Assembly: GCF_000002985.6 (NCBI RefSeq) | Contig: NC_003282.8 | Location: 13,516,001 to 13,580,000, forward strand | Origin: Caenorhabditis elegans | Lineage: Eukaryota; Nematoda; Chromadorea; Rhabditida; Rhabditidae | Length of the DNA stretch: 64,000 nt | Direction of reading: 5' to 3' | Shown: positions 1-12,000 of the stretch, piece by piece | How positions within the stretch are numbered: the first letter of the stretch is position 1 | How the letters are laid out: each line of letters starts with the position of its first letter | The notes under the pieces: generated by a model | Databases searched by the model: none | Seen by the model: the letters and a program-made list of their open reading frames with translations, nothing else | What the model was told of the DNA's origin: nothing | Translations under genes and position numbers: made by a program

Positions 1-219
1 CTCGTAGCGAAAACTACAGTAACTCTTTAACTGGTTACTGTAGTGATTGTGTCGATTTACGGGATCTCTCAATTTTCGAAATTAATCATTTATTTATCGA
101 TAGAATATTAAAATTAAGCAAGAAATGATAGAATAATTTGTTGTGAAAAATCGAGCCCGTAAATCGACACAAGCCCTACAGTAGTCATTTTAATAATTAC
201 TGTAGTTTTCGCTACGAGA
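1..219. mobile_element. Small palindromic (MITE-like) element in a dcap-2 intron
   Basis: The first 22 bases (CTCGTAGCGAAAACTACAGT...) return as reverse complement at about 197-219, and inner parts (GTGTCGATTTACGG against CCGTAAATCGACAC) also pair. This is the layout of non-autonomous terminal-inverted-repeat elements. A half copy lies at 17996-18063. No open reading frame. Confidence 0.8.
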
Positions 220-571
220 TATTTTCGTCAGATATGTTGTGCAATACGCATTTTCAGAATTTTGTGTTCTCGTTATTCTGTTAGTTTTTTCTCAATTTTT
301 TGGAGATTATTTTGGCAAAAGCATTGGTGTCGCCGAAATCGATTTTTGGTTATTTTTTGAGAAGCCGGAAACCGAAACTTTTCGATTTCGAAAAAAACCG
401 GAAAAAATTCTGAAAATTCTCCAAAATCGGCATTTTTCATGCGGAATTCGATAAGCTTTCAGAAAAGCAACAGAAATTTCACATTTTTCGCGATTTTTAA
501 AAAGTTTTTTGAGCCAATTGAAAATCTTAAAAACCGGCAAGCCTGGCCAAAAAAAAAACCATTTTCCTTAC

Positions 572-3500
572 AAGGATGATCAGAAGTCACAACAGGTTGC
601 TTCAAGTCCATCGGCATAGCGAATCCAATTTCCGCTGAAGGATCTGCCGGACTTCCAGCTTCTTCAGATATCATTGGACAATTCTGCGGAGCACCAGAAA
701 ACTCATTCAAGCTGGCTCCAGGCTTAAGTGGAGTACATATTCCAAGAACAGCAAGAGTATCGAGTCCATTAACTGCTGGTGACATATCTGGTAGAGTTGG
801 ACGAGCAACTTCTCCAGCCGGCGGATTTTTAAACGCAGAAAACAGTTCTTCACTGGTAAGTCTTTTATACATCGGACGAGTTGGAGTTGCATCCTCCGGC
901 ACTGGTGGTGGTGGCTGTGCTGGGAATAACTGTGAAAATATTGAAGAAGATGGAGTAGATTGCACAGCTTCTGCTTTTCGTCTTCTCAGCTTTTCCTTCT
1001 CTTTTTGAACATAAATCTGAATATCTTTCACAAATGGCATAACCATATAAAACTTGTTTCCTTGTAAATATGCTGGCAATTCATCTGTTTTGTCAGTTGG
1101 CAAATCATCGATTTTGAACCATTCGATTTTTCTGGAAATTTTACTGTTTTTTTGGTGGAAAAATCATTTAAAAAAATTTTCAAATTACTACAAATTTTTC
1201 CCTGATTCCGAATATCTAAGTGAAAAAATTAAAAAAAATTTCCCTAATTTTTATACAGGGAAATTTTTTGTGAATTTTTTCGCATAGATATTCGGAATCA
1301 GGGGAAAATTTGCAGTCAATTAAAAATGTTTCTGTCAGAAAATATTTTTTTTTTTTTTGGTGTTTCTCGATTTCAGATAATTCTAATTTTTTTTGTAGAA
1401 AATCCCCCATGCAAAATTTAAAATTGTCAATTTATTCGCCATTTAAAAAAAAAGAGAAAGGGCTTCACTATCCGTTTCAGCGAGTAATGAAACTTTTGTA
1501 ATTATTTTTTTTTGTTGAAAATTTGAAAATATTTGTAAAGAGTGAAATTTAAAAATACAACTTAAAAATGTGGTTTTTTGTGTGAAAATTTACAAAAAAA
1601 AATTGAAATATCGGAAAATGGCCTCAAAATTACAGTAACCATTTCGTGAGGTCGTCACAGTTTTTTGAAACGAAAATTTCACAAAATTTTGTAATTTTTC
1701 AATGTTTTTATAGGAATATTTCCCAGACGCGGAAATTTGTGCCGAAACTACGGTGAAAAAAAAATCCCGGTCTCGGCACGACAAATTTTTGTCAAATACA
1801 AAAATTTATGCGCCTTTAAAGGTTACTGTAATTTCAGATTCTGCGGAATTTTTATCAATTTTTCCAAGTTTTTCGATTTAAAAAAAGTCTCAACAAAAAC
1901 ACTTTTACAAATAGAAAAATCTATTTTTATTTGTCGTGTCGAGACCAGGTACTGTATTTTTTTCGCAAAAACCATGAAACCTCACGTCTGGTTGATAAAA
2001 CACGTGGAAATAACAAAAATCTGTGAAATTTCAAGAAAATTACAGTAGTCTTTTCTTTAAAGGCGCACGTATTTTTGCAATAAGCAAAAATTTGTCGTAA
2101 CGAGACCAAGTACCGTATTTTAGGCTTAAAAATCGCAAATTTTGGGGAAATTTAATTGTTTTTAACGAAAAAAAGTTTTTCATAGTCATTTTCGGCCTTC
2201 ACGTTTTTTTTTGATTTTTCAAAGAAATTTTTTTTTTAATCCAAAAATCCAAACCGAATCTCTTTCCGAGTCTGTGGCTGAAAATTGAAATCCTTCGGTA
2301 CATTCTTCACCAAATACAGTCGAACCATTCCATCATTGATAAATCTTTGGAATTTCTTCTCCTTCTCCGAATAAATTCCAAAATCAAATCCAGTTTCTTC
2401 AAAAGTCTCTCGAATCGCCGCATCTCTCGGTGGCTCTGCCTGATTGATTTTTCCTTTCGGAAATCCCCAATTTTTTCCTTTTGCAAAATACGATTGAACA
2501 AGTACGACGTGGTCCATTTCCGGATCGACAAGAATTGCTCCGTACGTTGGAACTGTTGATTTGTATTCACGGAACTTGGCAAGAACCTGAAAATGTTCAA
2601 AAAATTGATAAATTCTACGCAAAAAAAAACCAACTTCATCAGCTCGATGAGCATATTTTCTCAAAACTCTGCAATGCTGGCACATTTGAAAATTGAAATC
2701 ACGAGAACCGACATTCGGGCATCCACTGATTTTGTCATCTTCAACCATATGATCTATGTAGTACCAATGAGCAAGTTCAAGATGAAAGCAAACGCGAATG
2801 TTATCATTGATCTGCAAAATATCGATTTTATTGAAATTTTTTGAAACGCGTTGAATTTTTTTTTATTTTCGCGATAGTCGCCTGTTCACTTATGGGGTAT
2901 TCGGAATTCGTGGAAAATTTTGAGTCATTTTAAAATATTCCCCGAATTTCGGTACTCCACTTTTAAAGGTGCACGGATTTTTGAAAGATATATGGGGTTA
3001 ATCATGTGATGACGAAAAATGCAAAAATGTATTTTCATACATTTTTCCCCCTATTCATGTGTAGAAAAATGTTTTTTAAAAAACGCATGCACTTTTCGAC
3101 ATTTTTCTACATTTTTCTACATCGACCGACAGTCCACTTCTCATGCTGAAGACGAGAGACGCAGAGAAATACCACACATCTCTCTGCGTCTCTCGCCTTC
3201 AGCATTTAAAGTGAGCTGTCGGCCGATGTAGAAAAATTTCGAAAAATGTAGAAAAATGCATGCGTTTTTTAAAAACATTTTTCTACACACATGAATAAAA
3301 GAAAAGTGTATAAAAATACATTTTTGTATTTTTCGTCATCACATGAATAACCCCATATAGATTTCAAAAATTCGTGCGCCTTTAAGAGTAGAGTACCGAA
3401 ATTCGGGGAATATTTTAAAACGACTGAAAAATTATCTACTGATTCCGAATATCTACGGGAAAAATTTTTTGAAAAAATTGTGATTTTATATTTCAGCTTG

Positions 3501-5840
3501 AAAAAAAAATCTATTATGGGGTTATTCAAGTAGTGTCGGAAAATTAAAAAGTGTAGAAAAATTACGCCACAACTGTATTCAAGTATATAAAAATATGTAT
3601 TTAAATACATTTTGCTACAGTAGTTGAATAACCCCATTAGCACACTTCAAATTATTTTCAAACTCGCACCAAAGACATTCTCATTGGAGCGCTCCGCTTG
3701 TGTCGATTTACGAGATTTTTTTACCAGCTTACATGCAAATTTCAGTTTTTTTAAACAAGTTGATTTATTTTTTCTGATTTTTTTGTGAAATTCTGTTTCT
3801 TAGTGTCAATTGAACATTTTATCATTTTAAACCTCGAAGAATTTTGTAACCAATTAAAGTCCGCGAGTTTTATAATTGACACAAAAAATCGAAAACACAT
3901 TTTCAAAAACAAAAATGAAGGAAACTCGCTGAAAAACGAAAATCAGCAAGATTGAAACTCTCGTAAATCTACACAAATATCGTAAATCGACACATGGTGC
4001 TTCTGGCGCGAAAATTCGGTGTTTGAAAAATCTCATGGGTGTACAAGCGATTTCAAGTTGAAATATAAAATCAGGGAAATTTTTTTGAATTTTTTCACTT
4101 TGAAATTCGGAATTAGGTGAAAATTTGGAGTAATTTGAAAATATTTCTCAGATTTCGGTATTCCATCTTCAAGTAATTAGGACATTCCTTTCAAAATAAG
4201 TTTAAAAATCAAAATTCCAAAAAAATTTCTATTTTTTTTCAATTTTTTTCCAGGAATTCCCTATTCCAAAACCTTTACGAACCTCACACTCAACCATATT
4301 ACTAATAAATCTAAATTCCAATTCATCAAGTATATCTGTCGGAATCCGTGGGCCTTTATATTGCTGCTGCTGCTGTTGATAATTCTGTTGTTCCGGTGCC
4401 GTCGTATTCCTGGAAGATCCCTTCGACGTAGAAACCTGCCGGGGTCGCTTCGTCTGCGAGATCCGAGCATTTTCAGCCTGTTGCTGCATTCGAGCCCCAA
4501 CACTTGCTCTTTTCGGCTGCTTTTTCTTCTCTTCTGGACCAGGAGCCGGAGCAGAAGCCGGAGCCTGAGCAACAGCTTTTTTGCGTTTTTCATTCTTTTT
4601 CGGCTTTGATGTAGACGGTTGCTCACTCAAATCAGATTTATTTTGTGCTTGTTGTAGTGATGCGAGAAGTTTTTGTACACTTGATGGCGGCTCTTCTGTG
4701 CTTTTATTTTGTTTCTGAAAGGAAATATTTTTTGAAAAAATTGAACGATTTTTGGGTTTTTTGCACCAATTTTCAGTAGAAATTTCCATATTTTTAAGTT
4801 TTCCGACTTTATTAATTTGTTTTCCATAAAAAAGTTCTTCAAATGTTAAATTATTGATTTTAAGTCCAATTTTAAAGTTTCTTCCCGATTACCAAATTTT
4901 TGTAGAAAAATGTCTGAAAATTGGGGAAAAACCCCCAATTAATACATTTTTTCCAATCTTCAATTTTCAGATATTTTTTATGGAAAAAAAAACTAGCTAA
5001 AACTCTGAAAATGCATTTAATATCAATAATTTAACATTTAAAACACTTTTTTTAACGGAAAATTGTGAAAACCAATTAATACAGGGCGGAAAACGCTAAA
5101 ATATCGAAAATGACGTCATTTATGTGGAAATTCAAATTTTTTGGCGCAAAATTGAAAAAAAAAATCAATTGAAAAATTCAGAAAATTTCTACGTTATTTT
5201 CGCAATAGGGGTAATAACCGACAGACTTCCACTAGGAAAATGGCTCCCAAAACATTGAATTTCAGGTTCAAAATTCCGAAAAATTGCATAATTTCAATTA
5301 AAAAATCTCGAATGTTCCTATTTTTCGTGTCCCAGCGGTCGAAAATTGATTTTTTATTGAATTTCGTACTATTTTGAAGTTTTTTGTCGTTTTTCTCACG
5401 TTATTTAGGTAAATTTGAAGCTTTGGGTACCCAAATCAATGAAATAACTCGAGAAAAACGATAAAAATCAGCAAAATAGTACAATAATCAAATAAAAAGT
5501 AATTTTCGACATCTGGGAACGAAAAAAATCGGCAAAATTCGAGATTTTAGCTGAAATTATGCAATTTTTCGAAATTTTAAACCTGAAATTCAATGTTTTT
5601 GGAGCCAATTTTCTAGTGGAAATCTGTCGGTTTTTGCACAAACTGTCCAAAAAGTGTGTAGAAATTTTCTGAATTTTTAACGTGAAAATCGGCAAAATTA
5701 GAGATTTTTGCCAAATTTAGGTGAATATTCGCTGAAAATCGCACTATTTTGAGCATTAAAAATCGAAAAAGTTACATTTTTCCAATTTTCAAGCTCAAAA
5801 ATTCCAAAACTACCTTGCTATTAGTGCTGTTACTTGCCAT
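572..5840 (-). CDS. dcap-2: mRNA decapping enzyme Dcp2 (5' part; gene continues past left edge)
   Basis: Dcp2 removes the 5' m7G cap of mRNA in cytoplasmic P bodies, committing it to 5'-3' decay. Exons on the minus strand: 5814-5840 (ATG at 5838-5840), 4283-4714, 2635-2811, 2255-2586, 572-1131. The last donor (GTAAGG, 566-571) sends the gene beyond base 1. Residues about 10-140 are a Lys/Gln/Ser-rich tail. The helical Dcp2 N-terminal domain spans the exon 2/3 border (RVCFHLELAHWYY in exon 3). Exon 4 holds the Nudix fold with a complete box: G257, E263, then REtfEEtG at 271-278, which includes the metal-binding glutamates. The Pro-rich C-terminal part starts in exon 5. Introns 1 and 2 (1.1 and 1.5 kb) carry inverted repeats; intron 3 is only 48 bases. 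The gene lies just downstream of rsd-2 on the same strand, so it is probably an operon member. The family call is very secure; the symbol rests on the nematode context. Confidence 0.93.
1183..1318. repeat. Short inverted repeat in dcap-2 intron 4
   Basis: Arms built on CCCTGATTCCGAATATCTA and its reverse complement face each other around about 1250. The same arm sequence recurs in the larger inverted repeats at 8712-9368 and 19027-21255, so these share an origin. Confidence 0.75.
1725..2125. repeat. Inverted repeat in dcap-2 intron 4
   Basis: Left arm 1771-1832 contains the CGACAAATTTTTG motif and GCGCCTTTAAAGG; the right arm 2044-2120 is its imperfect reverse complement. The interior has no coding signal. 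Confidence 0.7.
2898..3457. repeat. Long inverted repeat (about 560 bases) in dcap-2 intron 2
   Basis: The arms pair almost to the centre. Outer parts contain CCCCGAATTTCGGTACTC and its complement at 3395-3410; the core at about 3120-3230 pairs GAGAGACGCAGAGA with TCTCTGCGTCTCTC. It would fold into one long hairpin in the pre-mRNA. Confidence 0.85.
3517..3636. repeat. Small inverted repeat with GGGGTTATTCAA ends
   Basis: The ends TATGGGGTTATTCAAGTAGT and its near reverse complement face each other. Related copies occur at about 30915-31062 and 35385-35470, making this a dispersed family. Confidence 0.65.
3690..4170. repeat. Partial copy of the 8712-9368 inverted-repeat family
   Basis: The segment 3977-4170 (TCGACACATGG, TTCGGTGTTTGAAAAATCTC, then ATAAAATCAGGGAAATT) matches the right arm at 9194-9365 closely; the left arm is reduced to about 3698-3717. 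Truncated copy inside dcap-2 intron 2. Confidence 0.7.
5218..5631. repeat. Inverted repeat in dcap-2 intron 1
   Basis: CGACAGACTTCCACTAG at the left end pairs with CTAGTGGAAATCTGTCG at the right; inner arms around CATTGAATTTCAGG also pair. The loop is near 5420. Confidence 0.8.
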
Positions 5841-5869
5841 TTTGAAAATGTGCAAAAGTTGTAAAAAAC

Positions 5870-5988
5870 TCTGAAAATTAATACCTGAAAATATGAAAAG
5901 TAAGAAAAAAACTAAAAAAAAATAAGAAAGCGACACATGACGCCTATCAAAATGCATTCTCGCTCCAATCAAACAACAAAGTTTTATT
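5870..5988 (-). promoter_or_regulatory. rsd-2 poly(A) signal and dcap-2 trans-splice acceptors
   Basis: On the minus strand an AATAAA hexamer at 5983-5988 follows the rsd-2 stop. TTTTCAG acceptors then follow at 5885-5891 and 5871-5877, upstream of the dcap-2 ATG at 5840. About 100 bases between poly(A) signal and trans-splice site is the usual C. elegans operon arrangement, in which the downstream mRNA receives an SL2 leader. The sites are seen; SL2 use is inferred. Confidence 0.6.
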
Positions 5989-6094
5989 GATTTTCAAAAC
6001 GAATAGCGGTGGTGAGGGGTAGTGTGTATTAATAAAATACAATAAATGGAAATTAAGTGAGAAAAAAAAATGTAAACTGTTAGTCAATGATCCT

Positions 6095-9000
6095 TTAGTT
6101 CCCGTACTTTTCGTAATAATGACGCTTCTCCTGAAAAAAAAAAAAATAATTTTTTTTCAAGCTGTGGGGAATTTATTAACAATTTTTTTTGATAATAAAT
6201 CGGAAAAATAAAAATTCAGATTTTTAAAATGTTTTTGAGAGAAAATAGAGCAAATTGTTGAAAATCAAAAATCTGGAAATATTTTTAATTAAATATGTGC
6301 AAAAAAAGACGATAAAACTATGAATTTATCAAAAATACGTTGATTTATGGGTGAAAAAGGAGAAAATTTTTTTTTTTTAATTGAGAAAAGACCGGAAAAT
6401 ATAGAAAAATTGAAATGTTCCAAAAAATCAAATATCGAAAAACAAATATTATCGAATTTTCGACTTTGACTTTTTGGAAAATTTCAATTTTTCAATAATT
6501 TCCGGTCGTTTATCTATAAAAAATATTTTTTCTTTCTCACATAAAAAACAACAAATTTTTGAGAAATCCATATTTTTCTCGTCTTTTTTGTATTTTTTAA
6601 AAGAAGATTTCCAGATTTTCGAATTTTTCAATTTTCTCAGAAAAAACATGAAAAAGTTTCGTTTTTTATTGAATTTTTCTAAAACATCGTAAAAAATTAT
6701 TTTAAAAACTGAAATGATCCGAGTTTTTCTGGAAAAAAAACTTCGAAAAAATCGAAAATGCTAGATTTTTTATTATTTATTTTCGGACTTTCTCTGAAAA
6801 AATGTTTTAAAAATCGAATGTTTTTCTGCAAAGCAATTTCGTAGTTTTTTCGCCAAAAAAAAAGTCCCCTACCCTCTGGCAAGCGTCAATATTTCTCTCC
6901 AGATCGTCCAACAAATCCGGCGAAATATTCTTAATTTGCTGTCTAATATCGTTGTTAATAATCATTTGAGCAGCAGTGTCAGTGAGTTCAGCCAGTTTTC
7001 GAACCATTCTATTATAATCGTTCGACATTTCCGAATAATGCGGTGGCGCCGGCGCTCCGTTGAACGAGCTTTGAGATGATGGCGGTGGTAGTGGTCCAGA
7101 TGGTGCTCCGTTATATCTCGGTTGATAGCTCTGCTGTGAGCTACTCGACTGATAAACTGGCGGCTGATAAAAGTTTTGATGATTCATAGATCCTCCTGCA
7201 GAATGATGACTTTGCGATGTTGATCTACCATCTCCATTATGTGCCGCCGAACGATTATCAAAGTTTTGATGAGAACTTTGATAACTGCCGACTGGAGAAT
7301 ATGGTCTCGTAGGTCCTCTCGAAGACAACGACGATTGCTGCTGCTGCTGCTCATTTTGCCCGAAATTCATATGAGCAATTCTTTTCTGAATCGAAATATC
7401 GTCTCTGACCTCTTCGATTGTGTTTCCGCGAAGCTGAAATTTTGAAATTATTAAATTTCGAGTAGCTTCTGTGGCTTTTTTCTCTAGAAACGGTGAAAAA
7501 TTTAGACTTAAAAAATATTTATATCCTTTTTGTTAAAGTTTCAAACATTTCAAAATGAGCAATTGCCAAAATTGCCGGAAATTTTGGAAACCGGCAGTTG
7601 CCGAAATTGCCTGAATTGTCGGAAATTCTGAAAACCGGCAATTGCCGGAAATTTTAGAAAACGGCAATTGCCGGAAATTCTGAAAACCGGCAATTGCCGG
7701 AAATTTTAGAAAACGGCAATTGCCGGAAATTCTGAAAACCGGCAATTGCCGGAAATTCTGAAAACCGGCAATTGCCGGAAATTTTAGAAAACGGCAATTG
7801 CCGGAAATTCTGAAAACCGGCAATTGCCGGAAATTCTGAAAACCGGCAATTGCCGAAAAATTCCAAAACAGGCAATTGCAGAAATTGCCGAAAATTTTGA
7901 GAACCGGCAATTGCCTGAATTGTCGGAAATTCTGAAAACCGGCAATTGTCGGAAATTCTGAAAACCGGCAAGTGCCGGAAATTTTAAAAAACGGCAATTG
8001 CCGGAAATTTTGAAAACCGGCAATTGCCTGAATTATCGAAAATTTCCAACATCGGAAATTGCCGGAAATGTCGAAAAATTTTGAAACCGGCAATTGCCGA
8101 AATTGCCGGAATTATTGAAAACCGGCATTTGCCGGAATTGCCGAAAATTTCCAAAACCGGAAATAGCCGGAAATTTTAAAAAACGGCAATTGCCTGAATT
8201 ATCGAAAATCCAAAATCGGAAATTGCCGGAAATGTCGAAAAATTCCGAAACCGGCAATTGCCGAAATTGCCGGAATTATTGAAAACCGGCATTTGCCGGA
8301 ATTGCCGGAAATTTTAAAAAACGGCAAAAATCGTAAAAATGTCCAAATAAACGTACATTTCGCCGATCCAAATTCTCGTTTCTCACAATATAGGCATTTG
8401 AAGTGGCAAGAATTTCATGGAGCTCAAAGTAATATGCTGAAACAAATTGATCCGAAAAATGACCATCCACGATTTCACGTGGAACTTTTCCGTATACAAG
8501 TCGACAATATCCAACAAGATTCTCCGATTCTCGTTTTCCTTTATACGTTTGACATACTTCTACTGCAGTCATACTGGGATTCAATGGAGTTTTTACCTGC
8601 AAAAATTATTTTGTTTAATTTAATTTAAAAGCACAGCTATTTCTTGAGTGAGTATAGCCATAAAACAGCATTAAACAGAGATTTTTAAAGGGTGAGTAAA
8701 TACCGAAATATGTGGAAATATTTTCAAATTACTCCAAATTTTCCCCTGATTCCGAATATCTAAATGAAAAAATTCAAAAAAAAATTTCCCTGATTTTATA
8801 TTTCAACTTGAAATCGCTTGTACATCCATGAGATTTTTCAAAAACCGAATTTTCACGCCAGAGACGAGCCATGTGTCGATTTACGAGATTTCCAATCTTG
8901 CTGATTTCTGTTTTTCAACGAGTTTCCTTCATTTTCGTCAGGGTTTGCCAAGGTTTTTTTGAAAATGTGTTTTTTAAATTTAATTTAACATTATATTATC

Positions 9001-12000
9001 AAAAAACAAACAATATTATCAATGCTTAATCGAAAATTTCGTTAGTTTTTTGATAATATAATGTTTAATTGACTTTAAAAAACACATTTTCAAAAAAAAA
9101 ACTGGCAAAACCCGACGAAAATGAAGGAAACTCGTTGAAAATCGGAAATGAGCATCCGATAAAGATTGAAAATCCCGTAAATCTACACAAATCTCGTAAA
9201 TCGACACATGGCTCGTCTCTGGCGCAAAAATTCGGCGTTTGAAAAATCTCATGGGTGTACAAGCGATTTCAAGTTGAAATATAAAATCAGGGAAATTTTT
9301 TTAAAATTTTTTCATTCAGATATTCGGAATTAGGGGAAAATTTTGAGTCGTTTGAAAATATTTCTCCAACTTTAACAAAATTCCTCCAAGATTAAAACTG
9401 CGACCAATCAACGACTCGCTCCGCCCACTTTTTAACCAATCAGAGGGAGTGGGCGTGATATCGAATTTTGGAGAGAATTCAAACAGGAAATTTTTATTGG
9501 ATTTTTCATTCTTTCTCGATTTTTTTTGTATTTCTTTTGCGGTTTTTCTGAATTTTAGACTTTTTTTTTGGATTTTTTGAAGCAAAATCCTCAAAATCGC
9601 TCCAAGAGAGCGAATTTCATTAGAAAACTACTAAAAATGTTCTTTTTTTTTGAAAAATGTTTCGAGAAGCCTTCCTCCGTTCATTTGGACATTTTATTTT
9701 GCACATTTTAAGCTATTTTTAAAGAAAAAAACTTACGTTACTGGCCATAACAACGTGACCAACATCATTGGAACGTAACACCAAAGCTTCACCAAATGCC
9801 AAACGTTCGACGTAACGTTGATCAACATTACACAAATCAAATGTGAAAAGCGATGAGAATTCCGAACGATCGACTCGACCATGATTCTCCGTATTCAATA
9901 TTTCGACAACTTGCTGAAATTCTCAATTTTAAAGATTTTTTTCAGAAAAAAAACACGTTTTTGTTAATTAAAACCTACAGTAATCTCAAATGGAGCATAA
10001 TGAGTGGCTTTGTGAACTTCAATTGGTCTATACATGAAGATATAACTGTTTCCGACGATCGTTGATTGGCTATGCGTATTCCTGAAATTTTTTGTAACTT
10101 TAAAAAACCATTAAAAATGCTGATAATAAGTACCAGTGATGAATGGCGGCTGCTTTTTGACCACTCAAGTAGACTATTTGCGTATTTTTATCAACTTTCT
10201 TCATCACAACTCCGACCTCTTTACGATCCACAGAGCTTACAGAGGTTCCAGCGTTTGAACGAGTCTCCATTGGACGATGATTGTCTTGACTGGAAATTAA
10301 ATGATTATTTGAGTGATGAAGCGAGAGAGAGAGAGAGAGGCCATTGCAACTTTTTTTTGCCTTCTTCCTATGTTAAATATGGAATGTGCAAGGGTCGTCA
10401 CTTTTTGCGCACAAAGTGTCACAAAAAATTAAAAAAGTTGGGTGTGCACTTTCGTCTGTAACTTTGCTGTACCTGCACATTTTTCAATTTTCTTTTTTGT
10501 AGGAAATAGACAATCGCTTTTTCTATCTTTCTATCTAAATGGTTATTTGATTTGATTTTATCTTTTAAAAGAAATTCTTGATGAAACACGAAAAAATCAC
10601 TTTTTTCGCGTGTCGTGTCGCTTTTTTTGCACACGTTTAGAGGTCATAGTATAAAATGTTTTTGATAAGGTAACTGTATATCTGGGATTGTTAAAAATTT
10701 TTAGTTTTTGCAATTTCATCAATTTTGAACTGAGTTATGATGATTTGAAAATCGGACTCGAAAAATCCCGGAATTTCGAAAATTGCGTTGAAAACATGTT
10801 TAACGTTCGTATTTTTGTTTTATTTTACATTATCAAATGTAAATTTTAACGTAGAATTCGTTTTTCTAAATAGTTTTCTCATTATCCAACCGGAAAGTTA
10901 CGAAAAAAGCATAAATTGACGATTTTTCAATGAAATTGTGCGCATTCCCCCTTGTGTTTTTGGTGTGCAAATTAGTGATTTTTGAGATTCTTTCGCCTAT
11001 AAGTCGGTCAGTTTGGCACTTTTTGGGGTAAATTTTTCGAAAAACGTATTTTTCAGGAAATTTACTCTTCAAAAATATAATTTTTTTTACAAAAAAAGTC
11101 AAAAATAACTTCAGAAATCGCAAATTTCATGATTTTCTCAAAAAAATGACGTTTTTGCTGGAAAAATAAAAATTTTTCCACTACCGAATGGGATTTTACG
11201 TTAAATTCGTAATTAGTACATAAATACCAAATGCAAGCTGAAAGCGCAGTCCTCTACGATCATTTTCAACGATTTTAGTTTATTTAATTTTTGACCTCGA
11301 AATTTCAATTTCCCTCTTTTCCTGGACCAGTTTTTCACTGAAATGTGAATGTTGTGTCCTAAATCTTATTATTTTTGCTATGAGAAGCGAGACAAACCAA
11401 AAAATTTTAGTCTTGAGTTCCTCGAGCCGCGTTCCTGAAGTTGTGGGCTTCAGGCCATGCTCAGGAAGCTCAAAAGTTCATTCTTCACCAATTTTTAAAA
11501 TTTCAAATGCTATCATATTCTCCTTTTAACGCTGATTTCAAATATATACTTTTCTTTTTCTAATTCTTGTTATGAGCTGAGTTACGGCGCTTTCAAGTTT
11601 CAGCAATGACTTTCCTCCCCTTTCTCTTGCCTCCTCCCTCTCATGCATAGGGTGGCTGTAATATGGTCTCTAATTACTGTTACAGGATCAGATATGTATA
11701 TTTTACGACATATCTCTTAATAGAAGAACAAAAGACATCGCCACATTTGTTTTTGTAAGAGGTCCCCAATGGGCTGTAAAACAGTCTATCCACCTTTCTT
11801 CCTGCAACATTTATTGTAATTGAGGGGTTGAAAATTATTATTTTAATTTTCAAATAAAAATACATTAAAATTTTTTTTTTTAATTTTAAAATAAAAAAAT
11901 CCTTTTTAATTTTAAAATAGGGGCCTGCTATGCCAGTAGGCTTTCACTGCCGGGTCAGAGCGCCGCAGGCGCTCTGAATCTAAATTACAGGCAGAGCAGG

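Noticed and set aside
4361..4609. Plus-strand open frame opposite dcap-2 exon 2
   Set aside because: Shadow of the low-complexity Gln/Lys/Pro coding sequence on the other strand, no start context or partner exons.
7533..8257. Long minus-strand open frames with repeated FQNFRQLPV
   Set aside because: They are translations of the 26-base minisatellite in an intron; all three frames give the same kind of repetitive peptide and there are no splice or start signals.
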